The translations under genes were made by a program, and so were the position numbers. The notes beneath the pieces were generated by a model. The model made no database searches, was not told where the DNA came from, and saw only the letters and a program-made list of their open reading frames with translations. Positions 52,592 through 62,001 of a stretch of 64,000 bases of DNA are shown here, in pieces (within the stretch, counting starts at the first letter, position 1; each line of letters begins with the position of its first letter). This stretch comes from Chryseolinea soli. GTDB lineage: Bacteria; Bacteroidota; Bacteroidia; Cytophagales; Cyclobacteriaceae. Location: positions 1,364,001-1,428,000 of the forward strand of contig NZ_CP032382.1 of the NCBI RefSeq assembly GCF_003589925.1, written 5' to 3'.

Positions 52592-53371
52592 TCAATTTAT
52601 GGATTCTACCTCACTTTTGTATTCTTTGAAGGCGCGGTATATGCCCGAGGCGATCAGTTCCTGGCCTTCTTCGCCCGAAAGAAACTTTTCTTCCGTGCTG
52701 TTGGTCAAAAAACCGGTCTCCACCAGCACGCTGGGCATGGTGGTTTGCCACAACACCACAAACCCTGCCTGCTTCACACCCCGGCTCACGCGGCCAGCCT
52801 TGGTCTTGAATTGTGATTCTATTTTTGATGCAAAGCGAAGGCTGTTCTCCTGGTAAGCACTTTGGGTGAGGGTGAAAAGAATGTAGGACTCCGGGGTGTT
52901 GTTGAAGCCCTCGTAGCGTTCCTCATAGTTTTCGTCCATCAGGATCACGGAGTTTTCGCGTTTGGCGATCTCCAGGTTGCCTTCATCTTTGTGAAGCCCC
53001 ATCACAAACGTTTCGGTGCCAAACGCTTTGGCGTTTGGGTTGGCATTGGCGTGGATACAAATAAAGAGGTCGGCCTTGTTTTTATTGGCGATGGCGGCGC
53101 GCTCATCCAAGGCCAGGTAGCGGTCGTCTTTGCGGGTGTAGATGACCTTTACACCGGGCATATTTTTTTCGATATACTCGCCCAGCTTGAGGGCGATCTT
53201 GAGGGCGAGATTCTTTTCTTTAAGGATCTTGCCATGTGTGCCTTCGTCATGGCCGCCATGGCCGGCGTCGATCACCACCACATCCACTTTGGATTCGCGG
53301 GGCGGAAAGGTGCTCGAAGAGTTTAGCAAGGTTATTGCTATCAGAAGGGCTGTCAATCCTATATTCCTCAC
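52592..53371 (-). CDS. N-acetylmuramoyl-L-alanine amidase (Amidase_3)
   Basis: A 259-residue protein if translation starts at the GTG at 53371, which puts a signal peptide (NIGLTALLIAITLLN) at the N-terminus. An ATG at 53494 adds 41 residues. Zinc ligands are VVVIDAGHGGHDEGTHG (His), EKNLAL (Glu), and FICIHANANPNAKAFGTETF (His). The catalytic Glu is in VLVETGFLTN. It cleaves the amide bond between muramic acid and the stem peptide during cell separation. It is divergent from LptD with overlapping alternative 5' ends. Confidence 0.9.
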   Translation of the reverse strand: MRNIGLTALLIAITLLNSSSTFPPRESKVDVVVIDAGHGGHDEGTHGKILKEKNLALKIALKLGEYIEKNMPGVKVIYTRKDDRYLALDERAAIANKNKADLFICIHANANPNAKAFGTETFVMGLHKDEGNLEIAKRENSVILMDENYEERYEGFNNTPESYILFTLTQSAYQENSLRFASKIESQFKTKAGRVSRGVKQAGFVVLWQTTMPSVLVETGFLTNSTEEKFLSGEEGQELIASGIYRAFKEYKSEVESIN

Positions 53372-53465
53372 GGGCCGTACGATGTTCAAAGTATTTGCAA
53401 TAACTTTAGGCAAAATTGTGAATTTTTCACTGAAAGGTAAAGAACGATCCCCCAACTCAGCACGT

Positions 53466-56183
53466 GTGCGGTATTTTATAGTCATCATTTTCACGTTTTA
53501 TATCGTTCAGGCCGCCATGGCCCAGGTGGAACCCCACGTCAAACCGCCGGGAGGGCTGCTTCCCTACAAGACCGATTCACTGAAGACCACCCCTCCCTCC
53601 CCCGATTCGCTTGCCCTCCCCCCCACGGATTCGCTCCGGGCCAAGGCCGACACGGTCAAGGCCAAGCCACCAAAAGGTGACATCGAGACTACTATCAACT
53701 ATTCGGCCAGAGACTCCATCCGGGCGCAGGTCGACGGCAAAATGATCTGGCTCTATGGCGATGCGAAGATCGTTTATGGCGAGATCGAACTGGAAGCCGA
53801 CGAGATCGTGATCGACTACGGCAACAACACCCTCACCGCCCATGGCACCCGCGATTCATTGGGCAACCGGGTGGGGTACCCGATCTTCAAGAACGGCCAG
53901 GAGCTATACGAAACCAAGGACATCATCTATAATTTCAAGACCAAGCGCGCCCGCATCAGCGAAGTGGTGACCCAGCAGGGAGACGCCTACATCGGCGGCG
54001 ATGTGGTCTATAAGAATGAAAAAGGCGAACTGCTGAGCCGCCGCAACAGCTACACCACCTGTAACCTGGAGCACCCGCACTTCCGCATCCGTGCCTCCAA
54101 GACCAAAGCCATCCCCAACGACAAGATCGTGGCCGGTCCTTTTTATATGGAGTTCAATGACATCCCGTTACCCATCGGCTTCCTGTTCGGTATGTTCCCT
54201 TCACCGCGGCGCAGTGCGTCGGGCATTATTGTGCCGAGCTACGGCGAGGAAAAACGACGGGGCTTCAACCTCCGGGGTGGGGGTTATTTCTTCGACATCA
54301 GCGAGTATATAAAACTGGCGCTGACGGCCGATATCTATTCGAAAGGGGGGCATGCGCTCTATGCCAACTCCTCCTATATCAAGCGCTATCACTATAATGG
54401 CACGTTAAATTTTGCCTATTCCAAGAACCCGGACAACGACCAGAAGATCGAAACCCAAACGTTCACCAAAGATTTCCGGCTCACCTGGAGTCACTCACCC
54501 CAATCCAAAGGTACGGGTCGTTTTTCAGCGTCTGTGAATGCGGCTACGGCCACGTTTAACCAGAATAACTTCTTGTCGTACGGTACGCAGGGGAACCTCT
54601 ACAACAACTCGAGCCTGAACAACATCACCGCCAAGTTGAGCTCGAACGTTTCTTACAGCAAGCGCTTTTCCGGCACACCGCTTTCGCTCGGTATAAACCT
54701 GAACCACAACCAGGATCTGAAAACCAAGCAGGTTGACCTGTTGCTGCCCAGCCTGAGCTTGAACATGACCAACATCTATCCGTTCCTAAGCAAAAAAGGA
54801 AAGACCGGTCCATTGGACAATTTCTCCATTGGCTATGCCATGGCGGCTCAAAACCGGGTGACCAACAACCTGGGCAGACTCACGCTCGAAGCACAACATG
54901 ATAGTATTGCACCGTTCACAGGCAGCAACTTCGGTACGTTCTTCGCCAATGGTAAGAAGGGGATGCGCCACACCATTCCGGCGACATTCTCATTTAAAGC
55001 CTTGCGTCATTTCACGGTCTCGCCTTCCGTGAACTACGAAATGAAATGGTACGATGAACGGCAGACATGGGATTATGACCCGATCAATCAAGTGGTCAAA
55101 AAGGTTGGCACAGAAAAAGGCTTTCAAAACATATCCAATTATTCCCTCAGCATGGGTATGACCACGCGATTGTATGGTATGTATTTCATGAAGAACAAAT
55201 TGAAAAAAGTGAAGGCCATCCGGCACATCGTCAATCCATCCATATCCTATAGCTTCGCGCCCAATTACTATAAAAATAAGCAATACTTCGACGAGGTTTA
55301 TGACTCGCTACATCAGAAAACCGTCTACCAGGATCGTTTCTCGGGATCGGTTTACGGGGGCTCCAACCCCGGAAGAAGCAGCGCCATCGGTTTTGGTATT
55401 GGTAACAACGTAGAAATGAAAGTGCAGGGTCCGCAGGATTCTGTGGCCCGCAAGGTGATGCTGCTGAACAACTTCTCCATCAACAGCAGCTACAACTTTT
55501 TGGCCGACTCCTTCAAGCTGGCGCCATTTTCCATGGCGGCCAACACCAACATTCTGAACAACCTGTTAAACGTCAACGTATCGGCTACCCTGGATCCATA
55601 CCGCATCGAACGCATCGTGGAAGAAGACGGCACCTATCATGAAAGGCGCCACGACGATTATGCCTGGAAAAGCGGATCGATTGGAAGGATCTCGAGCGCC
55701 ACACTGGCCATGAGCACCAACCTAAACCCAAAGGCGCGCAGCAAAGAAACAAGCAGTCGCGAAAAGATTGGGAAGTCGGACCTGCCCGAGACCGAGAAGC
55801 AATTCCTCATGCAAAACCCCGATGCCTACGTCGACTTCGAAATCCCATGGAGCATGAACTTAAGTTATAACCTCAGTTATTCAAACCCGGTAAAAACATC
55901 GCAGTCCGTGAAGTCCACCATCAACCAAACGGTAACCATGAACGGCGATTTGTCGCTGTCGGAGAAATGGAAAATTACCTATAGCTCGGGCTTCGACATC
56001 AAGGCAGGCCAACTCACGATGACCAACCTCGGCATCGCCCGCGACCTTCACTGCTGGACCATGCGTTTAAACTGGACACCCTTTGGATACTTCCAGCAAT
56101 TCAACTTTACGATCAACGTGAAGTCGTCGATGTTGCAGGATTTGAAGCTGGAGCGGAGGAAGCCGTATTTCGATAATTTGTGA
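53466..56183 (+). CDS. lptD: LPS assembly protein LptD (Bacteroidota type)
   Basis: About 905 residues from a GTG at 53466, which gives a clean signal peptide (RYFIVIIFTFYIVQAAMAQ). An ATG at 53382 adds 28 residues. An N-terminal Pro/Ser-rich linker is followed by the OstA/LptA-like beta-taco domain (about 85-250: IWLYGDAKIVYGEIELEADE, then SRRNSYTTCNLEHPHFRI) and then by a large beta-barrel of alternating Tyr/Asn/Ser strands. LptD inserts LPS into the outer leaflet. Family labels for Bacteroidota forms are usually putative. Confidence 0.85.
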   Translation: MRYFIVIIFTFYIVQAAMAQVEPHVKPPGGLLPYKTDSLKTTPPSPDSLALPPTDSLRAKADTVKAKPPKGDIETTINYSARDSIRAQVDGKMIWLYGDAKIVYGEIELEADEIVIDYGNNTLTAHGTRDSLGNRVGYPIFKNGQELYETKDIIYNFKTKRARISEVVTQQGDAYIGGDVVYKNEKGELLSRRNSYTTCNLEHPHFRIRASKTKAIPNDKIVAGPFYMEFNDIPLPIGFLFGMFPSPRRSASGIIVPSYGEEKRRGFNLRGGGYFFDISEYIKLALTADIYSKGGHALYANSSYIKRYHYNGTLNFAYSKNPDNDQKIETQTFTKDFRLTWSHSPQSKGTGRFSASVNAATATFNQNNFLSYGTQGNLYNNSSLNNITAKLSSNVSYSKRFSGTPLSLGINLNHNQDLKTKQVDLLLPSLSLNMTNIYPFLSKKGKTGPLDNFSIGYAMAAQNRVTNNLGRLTLEAQHDSIAPFTGSNFGTFFANGKKGMRHTIPATFSFKALRHFTVSPSVNYEMKWYDERQTWDYDPINQVVKKVGTEKGFQNISNYSLSMGMTTRLYGMYFMKNKLKKVKAIRHIVNPSISYSFAPNYYKNKQYFDEVYDSLHQKTVYQDRFSGSVYGGSNPGRSSAIGFGIGNNVEMKVQGPQDSVARKVMLLNNFSINSSYNFLADSFKLAPFSMAANTNILNNLLNVNVSATLDPYRIERIVEEDGTYHERRHDDYAWKSGSIGRISSATLAMSTNLNPKARSKETSSREKIGKSDLPETEKQFLMQNPDAYVDFEIPWSMNLSYNLSYSNPVKTSQSVKSTINQTVTMNGDLSLSEKWKITYSSGFDIKAGQLTMTNLGIARDLHCWTMRLNWTPFGYFQQFNFTINVKSSMLQDLKLERRKPYFDNL

Positions 56184-56186
56184 TGG

Positions 56187-56293
56187 TCAGGAGTCAGAAT
56201 CCAGGAGCCAGAAATTCAGGAGCCAGAATCCAGGAGCCAGTAGTCCCTATCCAGTAACCGAAATCCAGAAACCAGGAGTCAGTACCAGTAGTC
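56187..56293 (+). repeat. Degenerate 13-15 base tandem repeat
   Basis: Seven or so imperfect copies of a unit close to ccaggagccagaat fill most of the gap between lptD and lysS, starting 3 bases after the lptD stop. Copies decay from left to right (cagtaaccgaaat, ccagaaaccaggagt). Confidence 0.75.
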
Positions 56294-56348
56294 ATTATTT
56301 GGTAGCTAGAATGCTGAAGGATCGAGGTAGGATCCGGGGTTCGGATGT

Positions 56349-58079
56349 CTACTTGAGCCAGCCTTCTACTTCTTCCATCGTTGGGTTTTGGACGTTCTCC
56401 AGCTTCATTTTCTTTCTTAGGCCGCAGACGTCGTTGAAGAGCTTGGAGGCTTTCATTTCTTTCAGTTGCGTGAGCGATGTGATGCCTAATTTTTGAAGGA
56501 TGGGAACAAGCTCCTTGCGTACGCCCAGGGTTTCAAAATCTTTTTCGGTCAGCTGCGCCACGGGGGTCTCGGGCTTCATCTGGGGGAAGAAGAGAACATC
56601 CTGGATGGACGGGGAGTTGGTCATGATCATGGAGAGACGGTCGATGCCGATGCCCAGGCCGGCCGTTGGAGGCATGCCAAATTCGAGGGCGCGAAGGAAA
56701 TCTTCGTCCAGGGTCATCGCTTCTTCGTCGCCGCGTTTGCCGAGCTCGAGTTGTTCTTCGAAGCGGTTGCGTTGATCGATGGGGTCGTTCAGCTCGCTGA
56801 AGGAGTTGGCGATTTCTTTGCTGTTGCAGATGGCCTCGAAACGCTCCACCAGTCCCGGCTTGCTGCGATGCTTTTTCGCCAGGGGCGACATCTCGATCGG
56901 GTAGTCGGTGATGAACGTGGGTTGGATCAGGTTGGGCTCGCACTTCTCGCCAAAGATCTGGTCGATGAGCTTGCCTTTCGCCATGGTGTTGTCAATAGGC
57001 ACGTGAAGTTTGCGGCAGGTGTCGCGCAGTTCTTCTTCGTTCATGGCCGAGATGTCGATGCCCGTGAAATGCTGGATCGCTTCAAACATGGTGTAGCGTT
57101 GCCAGGGGCGTTTGAAATCAATGACATTTTTGCCCACGGTCACTTCCGTTTTTCCATGAAGATCCAAGGCTACTTTTTCGATCATCTCCTCCACGAGGTC
57201 CATCATCCAATAGTAATCCTTGTAGGCTACATACAGCTCGATCTGCGTAAACTCCGGGTTGTGAAAGCGCGACATGCCTTCGTTGCGGAAGTCTTTTGAG
57301 AATTCGTATACGCCGTTAAATCCACCGACGATGAGTCGCTTCAAGTAAAGTTCGTTGGCAATGCGCAAGTACAGCGTCATATCCAGCGTGTTGTGGTGGG
57401 TTTTGAAAGGGCGCGCGGCTGCACCACCATAAAGCGGCTGGAGAATGGGAGTCTCCACTTCCAGGTAGGCTTTGGCATTGAGGTATTGACGCATGGAATT
57501 GACCAACTGCGTGCGCTTGATGAAGGCATCGCGTACTTCAGGATTCACAATGAGATCCACATAGCGCATGCGGTAGCGCTGCTCCGGATCCGTGAAAGCG
57601 TCGTGCTTGGTGACGTTGCCTTGCTCGTCCGTTGTTTCCTTCACCACGGGCAAGGGACGCAGCGACTTAGACAACACCGTGAGGCTGGTCACGTGTATGG
57701 AGATCTCGCCGGTTTGTGTGGTGAATCCAAACCCCTTCACGCCAATGATGTCGCCGATGTCCAGCAGTTTTTTAAATACAGTATTGTACAGGGTTTTGTC
57801 TTCCGTAGGGCTAATGTCGTCGCGGCGGATGTAGATCTGGATGCGGCCGGTTTCGTCCTGCAATTCGGCAAACGAAGCATTGCCCATAATGCGGCGGCTC
57901 ATAATGCGGCCGGCGATGGAGATGTCGCGGTAGTCGCTCTTATGACGTTCGTAGTTCTCCAGGATCTCCCGGGCGGACGCATTCACATCATAAAGTTCGG
58001 CCGGGTAGGGGTTGATCCCCAGCTTCTCGAATTCCTCCAGGCTTTTCCGGCGGATGATCTCCTGTTCGCTCAATTGCAT
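56349..58079 (-). CDS. lysS: Lysine--tRNA ligase, class II, with C-terminal extension
   Basis: A 576-residue protein from the ATG at 58079. The OB-fold anticodon-binding domain lies at about 55-155 ([21 protein letters not shown]). Class II motif 2 is [18 protein letters not shown] and motif 3 [13 protein letters not shown]. About 70 extra C-terminal residues form a helical domain ([19 protein letters not shown]), an extension seen in Bacteroidota LysS but absent in E. coli. A TATTTTTG box lies 15 bases upstream of the ATG. Confidence 0.96.
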   Translation of the reverse strand: MQLSEQEIIRRKSLEEFEKLGINPYPAELYDVNASAREILENYERHKSDYRDISIAGRIMSRRIMGNASFAELQDETGRIQIYIRRDDISPTEDKTLYNTVFKKLLDIGDIIGVKGFGFTTQTGEISIHVTSLTVLSKSLRPLPVVKETTDEQGNVTKHDAFTDPEQRYRMRYVDLIVNPEVRDAFIKRTQLVNSMRQYLNAKAYLEVETPILQPLYGGAAARPFKTHHNTLDMTLYLRIANELYLKRLIVGGFNGVYEFSKDFRNEGMSRFHNPEFTQIELYVAYKDYYWMMDLVEEMIEKVALDLHGKTEVTVGKNVIDFKRPWQRYTMFEAIQHFTGIDISAMNEEELRDTCRKLHVPIDNTMAKGKLIDQIFGEKCEPNLIQPTFITDYPIEMSPLAKKHRSKPGLVERFEAICNSKEIANSFSELNDPIDQRNRFEEQLELGKRGDEEAMTLDEDFLRALEFGMPPTAGLGIGIDRLSMIMTNSPSIQDVLFFPQMKPETPVAQLTEKDFETLGVRKELVPILQKLGITSLTQLKEMKASKLFNDVCGLRKKMKLENVQNPTMEEVEGWLK

Positions 58080-58094
58080 GACAAAAATTTTGGG

Positions 58095-58126
58095 CAAAAA
58101 TACGCGAATTAGGGAGAGGTAAAAAT
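58095..58126 (-). promoter_or_regulatory. Promoter of lysS
   Basis: On the minus strand TATTTTTG at 58102-58095 is a perfect match to the TAnnTTTG -7 box. A T-rich -33 region lies about 19 bases upstream. The ATG is 15 bases after the box, predicting a leader of about 8-10 bases. Confidence 0.5.
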
Positions 58127-58172
58127 CTCCAGGCGATATTGGCCGGTCCGGGACCGATCTTTTGAACGAAAA

Positions 58173-59357
58173 CTACCGCGCGTTCCGGCGGCGCTTCAGC
58201 TCGGAGCGAATGAGCATGAGCTCCCGGCTGCTTTGGCCGGCCACAGACGTGTTTTCTGCCGCCCGCCGTAATAAGTATGGCATCACCGAACGCACGGGTC
58301 CATAGGGCACGTATTTGGCCACATTGTAGCCCGCTTTGGCGAGGTTGAAGGAGATGTTGTCGCTCATGCCATAGAGTTGCGCAAACCAGACGTGTGGGTC
58401 ATTGTTGGCCATGCCTTCTTCGGCCATCAGCGTGGTGAGGTAGCGGTTGCTGTATTCATTGTGCGACCCACACATGATGCTGATGTAGGTGCGGTGCGTG
58501 ACACAAAACACGAGCGCATCGTTGAACGCTTTGTCGGTTGCCGCCTGGTCGGGTTGGATGGGGCTGGGATGGCCCGAGGCCTCGGCACGGGCCCGTTCCT
58601 TTTCCATATAGGCACCCCGCACCAGTTTGGCCCCTAAGCGATAGTGATGGCGTAGGGCATTTTCGTAGGCGTCTTGCAAATTTTGAAAAGACGCTGTGCG
58701 ATAGAGCTGATAGGTGTTGAAAACGATGGCCTTCTCCCGGTTGTATTTTTCCATCATCTCATAGGCCAATTGGTCGACCGTGTCCTGGATCCAGGTCTCT
58801 TCGGCATCGACCAGCACGGGCACGCCGTAGGCATGGGCCAGCCGGCAAATATTGTCCACCCGGTGCCGGACCAATTCGAAGGACTTGTGTTCTTCGGGGG
58901 TGAGGATCAGTTTTTTCTGTACTTTCTCCAACACGTCGGTGGCGGCCAGGCCGGTCACTTTAAAGACGGAAAAAGGGATGTTCTTGCTTTGATGCGCCTT
59001 TTCGATCGTGCGCAGGGTTTCCTCCATGACACGGTCAAACCCCGCTTCCGTTTTTTCCCCTTCCACAGAATAATCCAGAATGGTCTTGACGCCAAACCGC
59101 GCCAGGGTCGTCGATGCGGCTTCGGTTTCTTCGATGTTTTCTCCTCCACAAAAATGATCGAAAGCCGTTGCCCGGATCAATCCTTCCACCGGCAGGCGAA
59201 GCTTTAGCGCGAGCCTTACCGACCCCGTGGCAAGGGCCGACATCCACGGGTGGTTTACCAATGAGAAAATAAAGCTGGCTTTTTTAATGGCCGCGTCGGA
59301 CTTGTATTGGAAGGCGACGGCGGTGTCTTCAAATGAAACGTTGGTCTCTGGTTTCAT
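58173..59357 (-). CDS. Proline dehydrogenase family protein
   Basis: A 394-residue protein from the ATG at 59357. It has the FAD-binding beta-alpha barrel of the PRODH domain: RATAFDHFCGG, LDYSVEGE, VFKVTGLA, VLVDAEETWIQ, GAKLVRGAYMEKERA and the C-terminal YVPYGPVRSVMPYLLRRAAEN. It oxidises proline to pyrroline-5-carboxylate and passes electrons to the quinone pool. It is a stand-alone PRODH without the dehydrogenase half of PutA. A perfect TATATTTG box precedes it. Confidence 0.93.
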   Translation of the reverse strand: MKPETNVSFEDTAVAFQYKSDAAIKKASFIFSLVNHPWMSALATGSVRLALKLRLPVEGLIRATAFDHFCGGENIEETEAASTTLARFGVKTILDYSVEGEKTEAGFDRVMEETLRTIEKAHQSKNIPFSVFKVTGLAATDVLEKVQKKLILTPEEHKSFELVRHRVDNICRLAHAYGVPVLVDAEETWIQDTVDQLAYEMMEKYNREKAIVFNTYQLYRTASFQNLQDAYENALRHHYRLGAKLVRGAYMEKERARAEASGHPSPIQPDQAATDKAFNDALVFCVTHRTYISIMCGSHNEYSNRYLTTLMAEEGMANNDPHVWFAQLYGMSDNISFNLAKAGYNVAKYVPYGPVRSVMPYLLRRAAENTSVAGQSSRELMLIRSELKRRRNAR

Positions 59358-59374
59358 AACGAAAAAATGTCGGG

Positions 59375-59382
59375 CAAATATA
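59375..59382 (-). promoter_or_regulatory. -7 box of the proline dehydrogenase gene
   Basis: TATATTTG on the minus strand matches TAnnTTTG exactly and lies 17 bases before the ATG. The -33 element is weak (TTAC about 19 bases upstream). Confidence 0.45.
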
Positions 59383-59467
59383 GGAGTTATCCTCACCGCC
59401 GGTAACAGCCGAAATTTTGTTTGCCGGGATTTTAATAACTTTCGATCAAAAGATTCATAAAAGCCTG

Positions 59468-60511
59468 ATGCTGCCCGATAACATTCTGTTTTCTTCCGAT
59501 CCCGCCAACGATTTAAGGCCTTTCCTGCAGAAAAAAAATTATAGCCAGATCGGCGTGCTGGTCGATGAAAACACCCAACAGCACAGTTACCCGCTCATCC
59601 GCGAAGGCCTTCCTCCGCATTTTGTGATCCCGGTAAAAAGCGGCGAGGAACAAAAGAACCTCACCACCTGCGCCACCATTTGGCAGGCCATGACCGACCG
59701 CGCGATGGATCGCCATGCGTGCCTGATCGTCCTGGGGGGAGGCGTGCTGGGCGACATGGGTGGCTTTTGTGCGGCTACCTATAAACGGGGCATCGATTTC
59801 ATACTGATCCCCACCACCCTGCTGGCGCAGGCCGATGCCAGCATCGGCGGAAAACTGGGCATCGATTTCAATCACTACAAAAATCACATCGGCGTTTTCC
59901 AACAGCCGACGCTCACCCTGCTCTATGCCGGCTTCTTAAAAACGCTTCCCTACGCCGAGTTGCGTTCCGGGTTTGCCGAGGTGATCAAACACACCCTCAT
60001 CGCCGACAAGGCCATGTGGGAAGTGATCGCGAAGAAACCTTTGGAAACGCAGGACTGGGATGCGCTCATCCGCCACTCCGTTGCCTTCAAGGCGCGCATC
60101 ACACAAGAAGACCCAAAAGAAAAAGGATTGCGCAAAATTCTGAATGCCGGCCACACCATCGGCCATGCGTTGGAAACCTATCTGCTAGGCGCCGACCGTC
60201 GCGTGCTGCACGGTGAAGCGGTCGCCGTCGGGCTCATCACCGAAGCTTACATTGGCCGGCAGCGAAACCTGATCGGCGAAGAAGACTTCAAACGCCTTTG
60301 CGCTTTTCTGCTAAAGATCTATGGAAAAGTAAATTTCGGGGAAGAAGAAAGAGAAGCGATCGCCGCAGTGGCGCTGCAAGACAAGAAAAATAAAGGAAAT
60401 ACAATTCTAAGCGTCCTGCCCGATGGGATCGGCAGCGCCAAGTGGGACTATGAAATCAGTCTTGATGAGGTAAAAGGGGCTCTGTCATTTTACCGTTCAC
60501 TTCAGATGTAA
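59468..60511 (+). CDS. aroB: 3-dehydroquinate synthase
   Basis: A 347-residue protein from the ATG at 59468. The NAD-binding loop is VLGGGVLGDMGGFCAATYKRG. Zinc ligands are Glu in ELRSGFAEVIKH and His in NAGHTIGHALE and LHGEAVAVG. It converts DAHP to 3-dehydroquinate, step two of the shikimate pathway. It is followed 270 bases downstream by aroA on the same strand. A small minus-strand gene overlaps its 3' end by 10 bases. Confidence 0.95.
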   Translation: MLPDNILFSSDPANDLRPFLQKKNYSQIGVLVDENTQQHSYPLIREGLPPHFVIPVKSGEEQKNLTTCATIWQAMTDRAMDRHACLIVLGGGVLGDMGGFCAATYKRGIDFILIPTTLLAQADASIGGKLGIDFNHYKNHIGVFQQPTLTLLYAGFLKTLPYAELRSGFAEVIKHTLIADKAMWEVIAKKPLETQDWDALIRHSVAFKARITQEDPKEKGLRKILNAGHTIGHALETYLLGADRRVLHGEAVAVGLITEAYIGRQRNLIGEEDFKRLCAFLLKIYGKVNFGEEEREAIAAVALQDKKNKGNTILSVLPDGIGSAKWDYEISLDEVKGALSFYRSLQM

Positions 60512-60690
60512 TAGGCTGTCTCTTCAGCGACAACTTTTTTACCCGATTTCAGGGAGCCTTTTAAAGTCCGTGCTCCTTTGGCAACAACCATTTTGGTTTT
60601 CTCTTTTCTGTCGCCGGTCAACAACCAGGCGGCCAGTAATGCGCTTGAGGCGATGCCTACACCCAATGCGATTTTTCCTGTAGTACTCAT
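60502..60690 (-). CDS. Small single-helix membrane protein
   Basis: A 62-residue protein: one hydrophobic segment (residues 7-25, IALGVGIASSALLAAWLL) followed by a basic Lys-rich tail. The layout resembles the small YtxH-like or unnamed membrane proteins of Bacteroidota. It overlaps the end of aroB by 10 bases on the opposite strand. The consistent signal of start codon, helix and charged tail makes it more likely real than chance, but no family is certain. Confidence 0.5.
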   Translation of the reverse strand: MSTTGKIALGVGIASSALLAAWLLTGDRKEKTKMVVAKGARTLKGSLKSGKKVVAEETAYYI

Positions 60691-60780
60691 ATAAGCCGTA
60701 ACTTAAATTCTTTCGTAAATGTTTCGGGCAATGAAAATAAATCTTCGACAAACTGTATTTTGCCGGACAATTTTTTCCCC

Positions 60781-62001
60781 TTGAGCACAAGCATCAAACT
60801 CAAACGAACGTCTGTTCTCCGCGGCACGGCCCAATGGCTCCCCGCATCCAAAAGCATCAGCAACCGTGCCCTCATCATCAACGCGCTGGCCGGCGGCGCC
60901 TCCGAGCTTCATAATCTCTCCGACGCCAACGACACCCAATTGATGTTACGGTTGGTGAACTCTACTGATCCCATCATCGACGTAGAAGATGCCGGCACGA
61001 CGATGCGATTTTTGACCGCCTATTTTTCCGTCACGCGGCAACAAAAAACCCTGACGGGCACATCGCGAATGAAGGAGCGCCCCATCGCGTTGTTGGTAGA
61101 TGCTTTGCGCACGCTGGGGGTGGAGATCGACTACCTGGAAAAAGAAGGATATCCGCCGCATCGTATAAAATCGTTCGCCGGCCAGAAGGTGCAAACCATC
61201 AGCATCCGCGGCGACGTGAGCAGCCAGTACATTTCCGCGCTCATGATGATCGCCCCAACCCTCCCCCAGGGATTGACCCTGGAGCTGACGGGCAAGATCG
61301 GAAGCCGCCCCTATATCGAAATGACGGCTGCGCTGATGAAGCATTTCGGGGCGCAATGCACACTCCTCGAAAACAAAGTGATCGTACCACACCAGACCTA
61401 CAAACCTGCCGCCTTCACGGTGGAGTCCGACTGGTCTGCCGCCAGCTACTGGTTTTCCTTTGCCGCACTGGCCGATCAGGCCGAGATCCTCCTTCCCCGC
61501 CTTTCCCTGGATTCGTTGCAAGGCGACAGCAAGATTGTCGACATCATGAAGGTGCTGGGGGTGAATGCCGTCCTGGAAAAAGGCTTGTTGAAGCTCACCA
61601 AAACCGATCACAAAAAAGAACTGCATTGGGACTTCACCCATTGTCCGGACCTGGCCCAAACGGTAGCTGTGATCTGTGCGGTGAAAAATGTGACCGGATA
61701 TTTTACCGGCCTGGAGAGTCTTCGCATAAAAGAGACCGACCGCATCGCGGCCCTTCAAAACGAGCTACGGAAAATCGGTGCGGACCTTATTGAAATAGAT
61801 TCAGAACACTGGACCTTGAAGCCTTCCGCAGCCTTGCCGGATTCGGCCTATTTCAATACCTATAAGGACCACCGGATGGCCATGGCTTTTGCGCCGCTGG
61901 CTACACGCATGGACGTGGAGATTGAAAAGCCGGAAGTTACCCGCAAGTCGTATCCCAACTTCTGGAAAGACATCCTTTCTTTTGGCATTCCGGCTACGTA
62001 A
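60781..62001 (+). CDS. aroA: 3-phosphoshikimate 1-carboxyvinyltransferase (EPSP synthase)
   Basis: A 406-residue protein. No ATG is near the 5' end: TTG at 60781 gives STSIKLKRTSVLRG and is preferred, and another TTG at 60760 adds seven residues. Shikimate-pathway motifs are LPASKSISNRAL, DAGTTMRFL, SGTSRMKERP-like (TGTSRMKERPI), KETDRI and YKDHRMAMAF. The enzyme joins phosphoenolpyruvate to shikimate-3-phosphate. It lies in the same direction as aroB. Its end overlaps the convergent metal-receptor gene by 8 bases. Confidence 0.95.
   Translation: MSTSIKLKRTSVLRGTAQWLPASKSISNRALIINALAGGASELHNLSDANDTQLMLRLVNSTDPIIDVEDAGTTMRFLTAYFSVTRQQKTLTGTSRMKERPIALLVDALRTLGVEIDYLEKEGYPPHRIKSFAGQKVQTISIRGDVSSQYISALMMIAPTLPQGLTLELTGKIGSRPYIEMTAALMKHFGAQCTLLENKVIVPHQTYKPAAFTVESDWSAASYWFSFAALADQAEILLPRLSLDSLQGDSKIVDIMKVLGVNAVLEKGLLKLTKTDHKKELHWDFTHCPDLAQTVAVICAVKNVTGYFTGLESLRIKETDRIAALQNELRKIGADLIEIDSEHWTLKPSAALPDSAYFNTYKDHRMAMAFAPLATRMDVEIEKPEVTRKSYPNFWKDILSFGIPAT

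Noticed and set aside
59196..59209. gcgaagctttagcg inside the proline dehydrogenase gene, similar to the dispersed palindromic repeat
   Set aside because: It lies in a conserved coding stretch (LALKLRLPVEG) and matches only over about 14 bases, so chance or codon constraint explains it.
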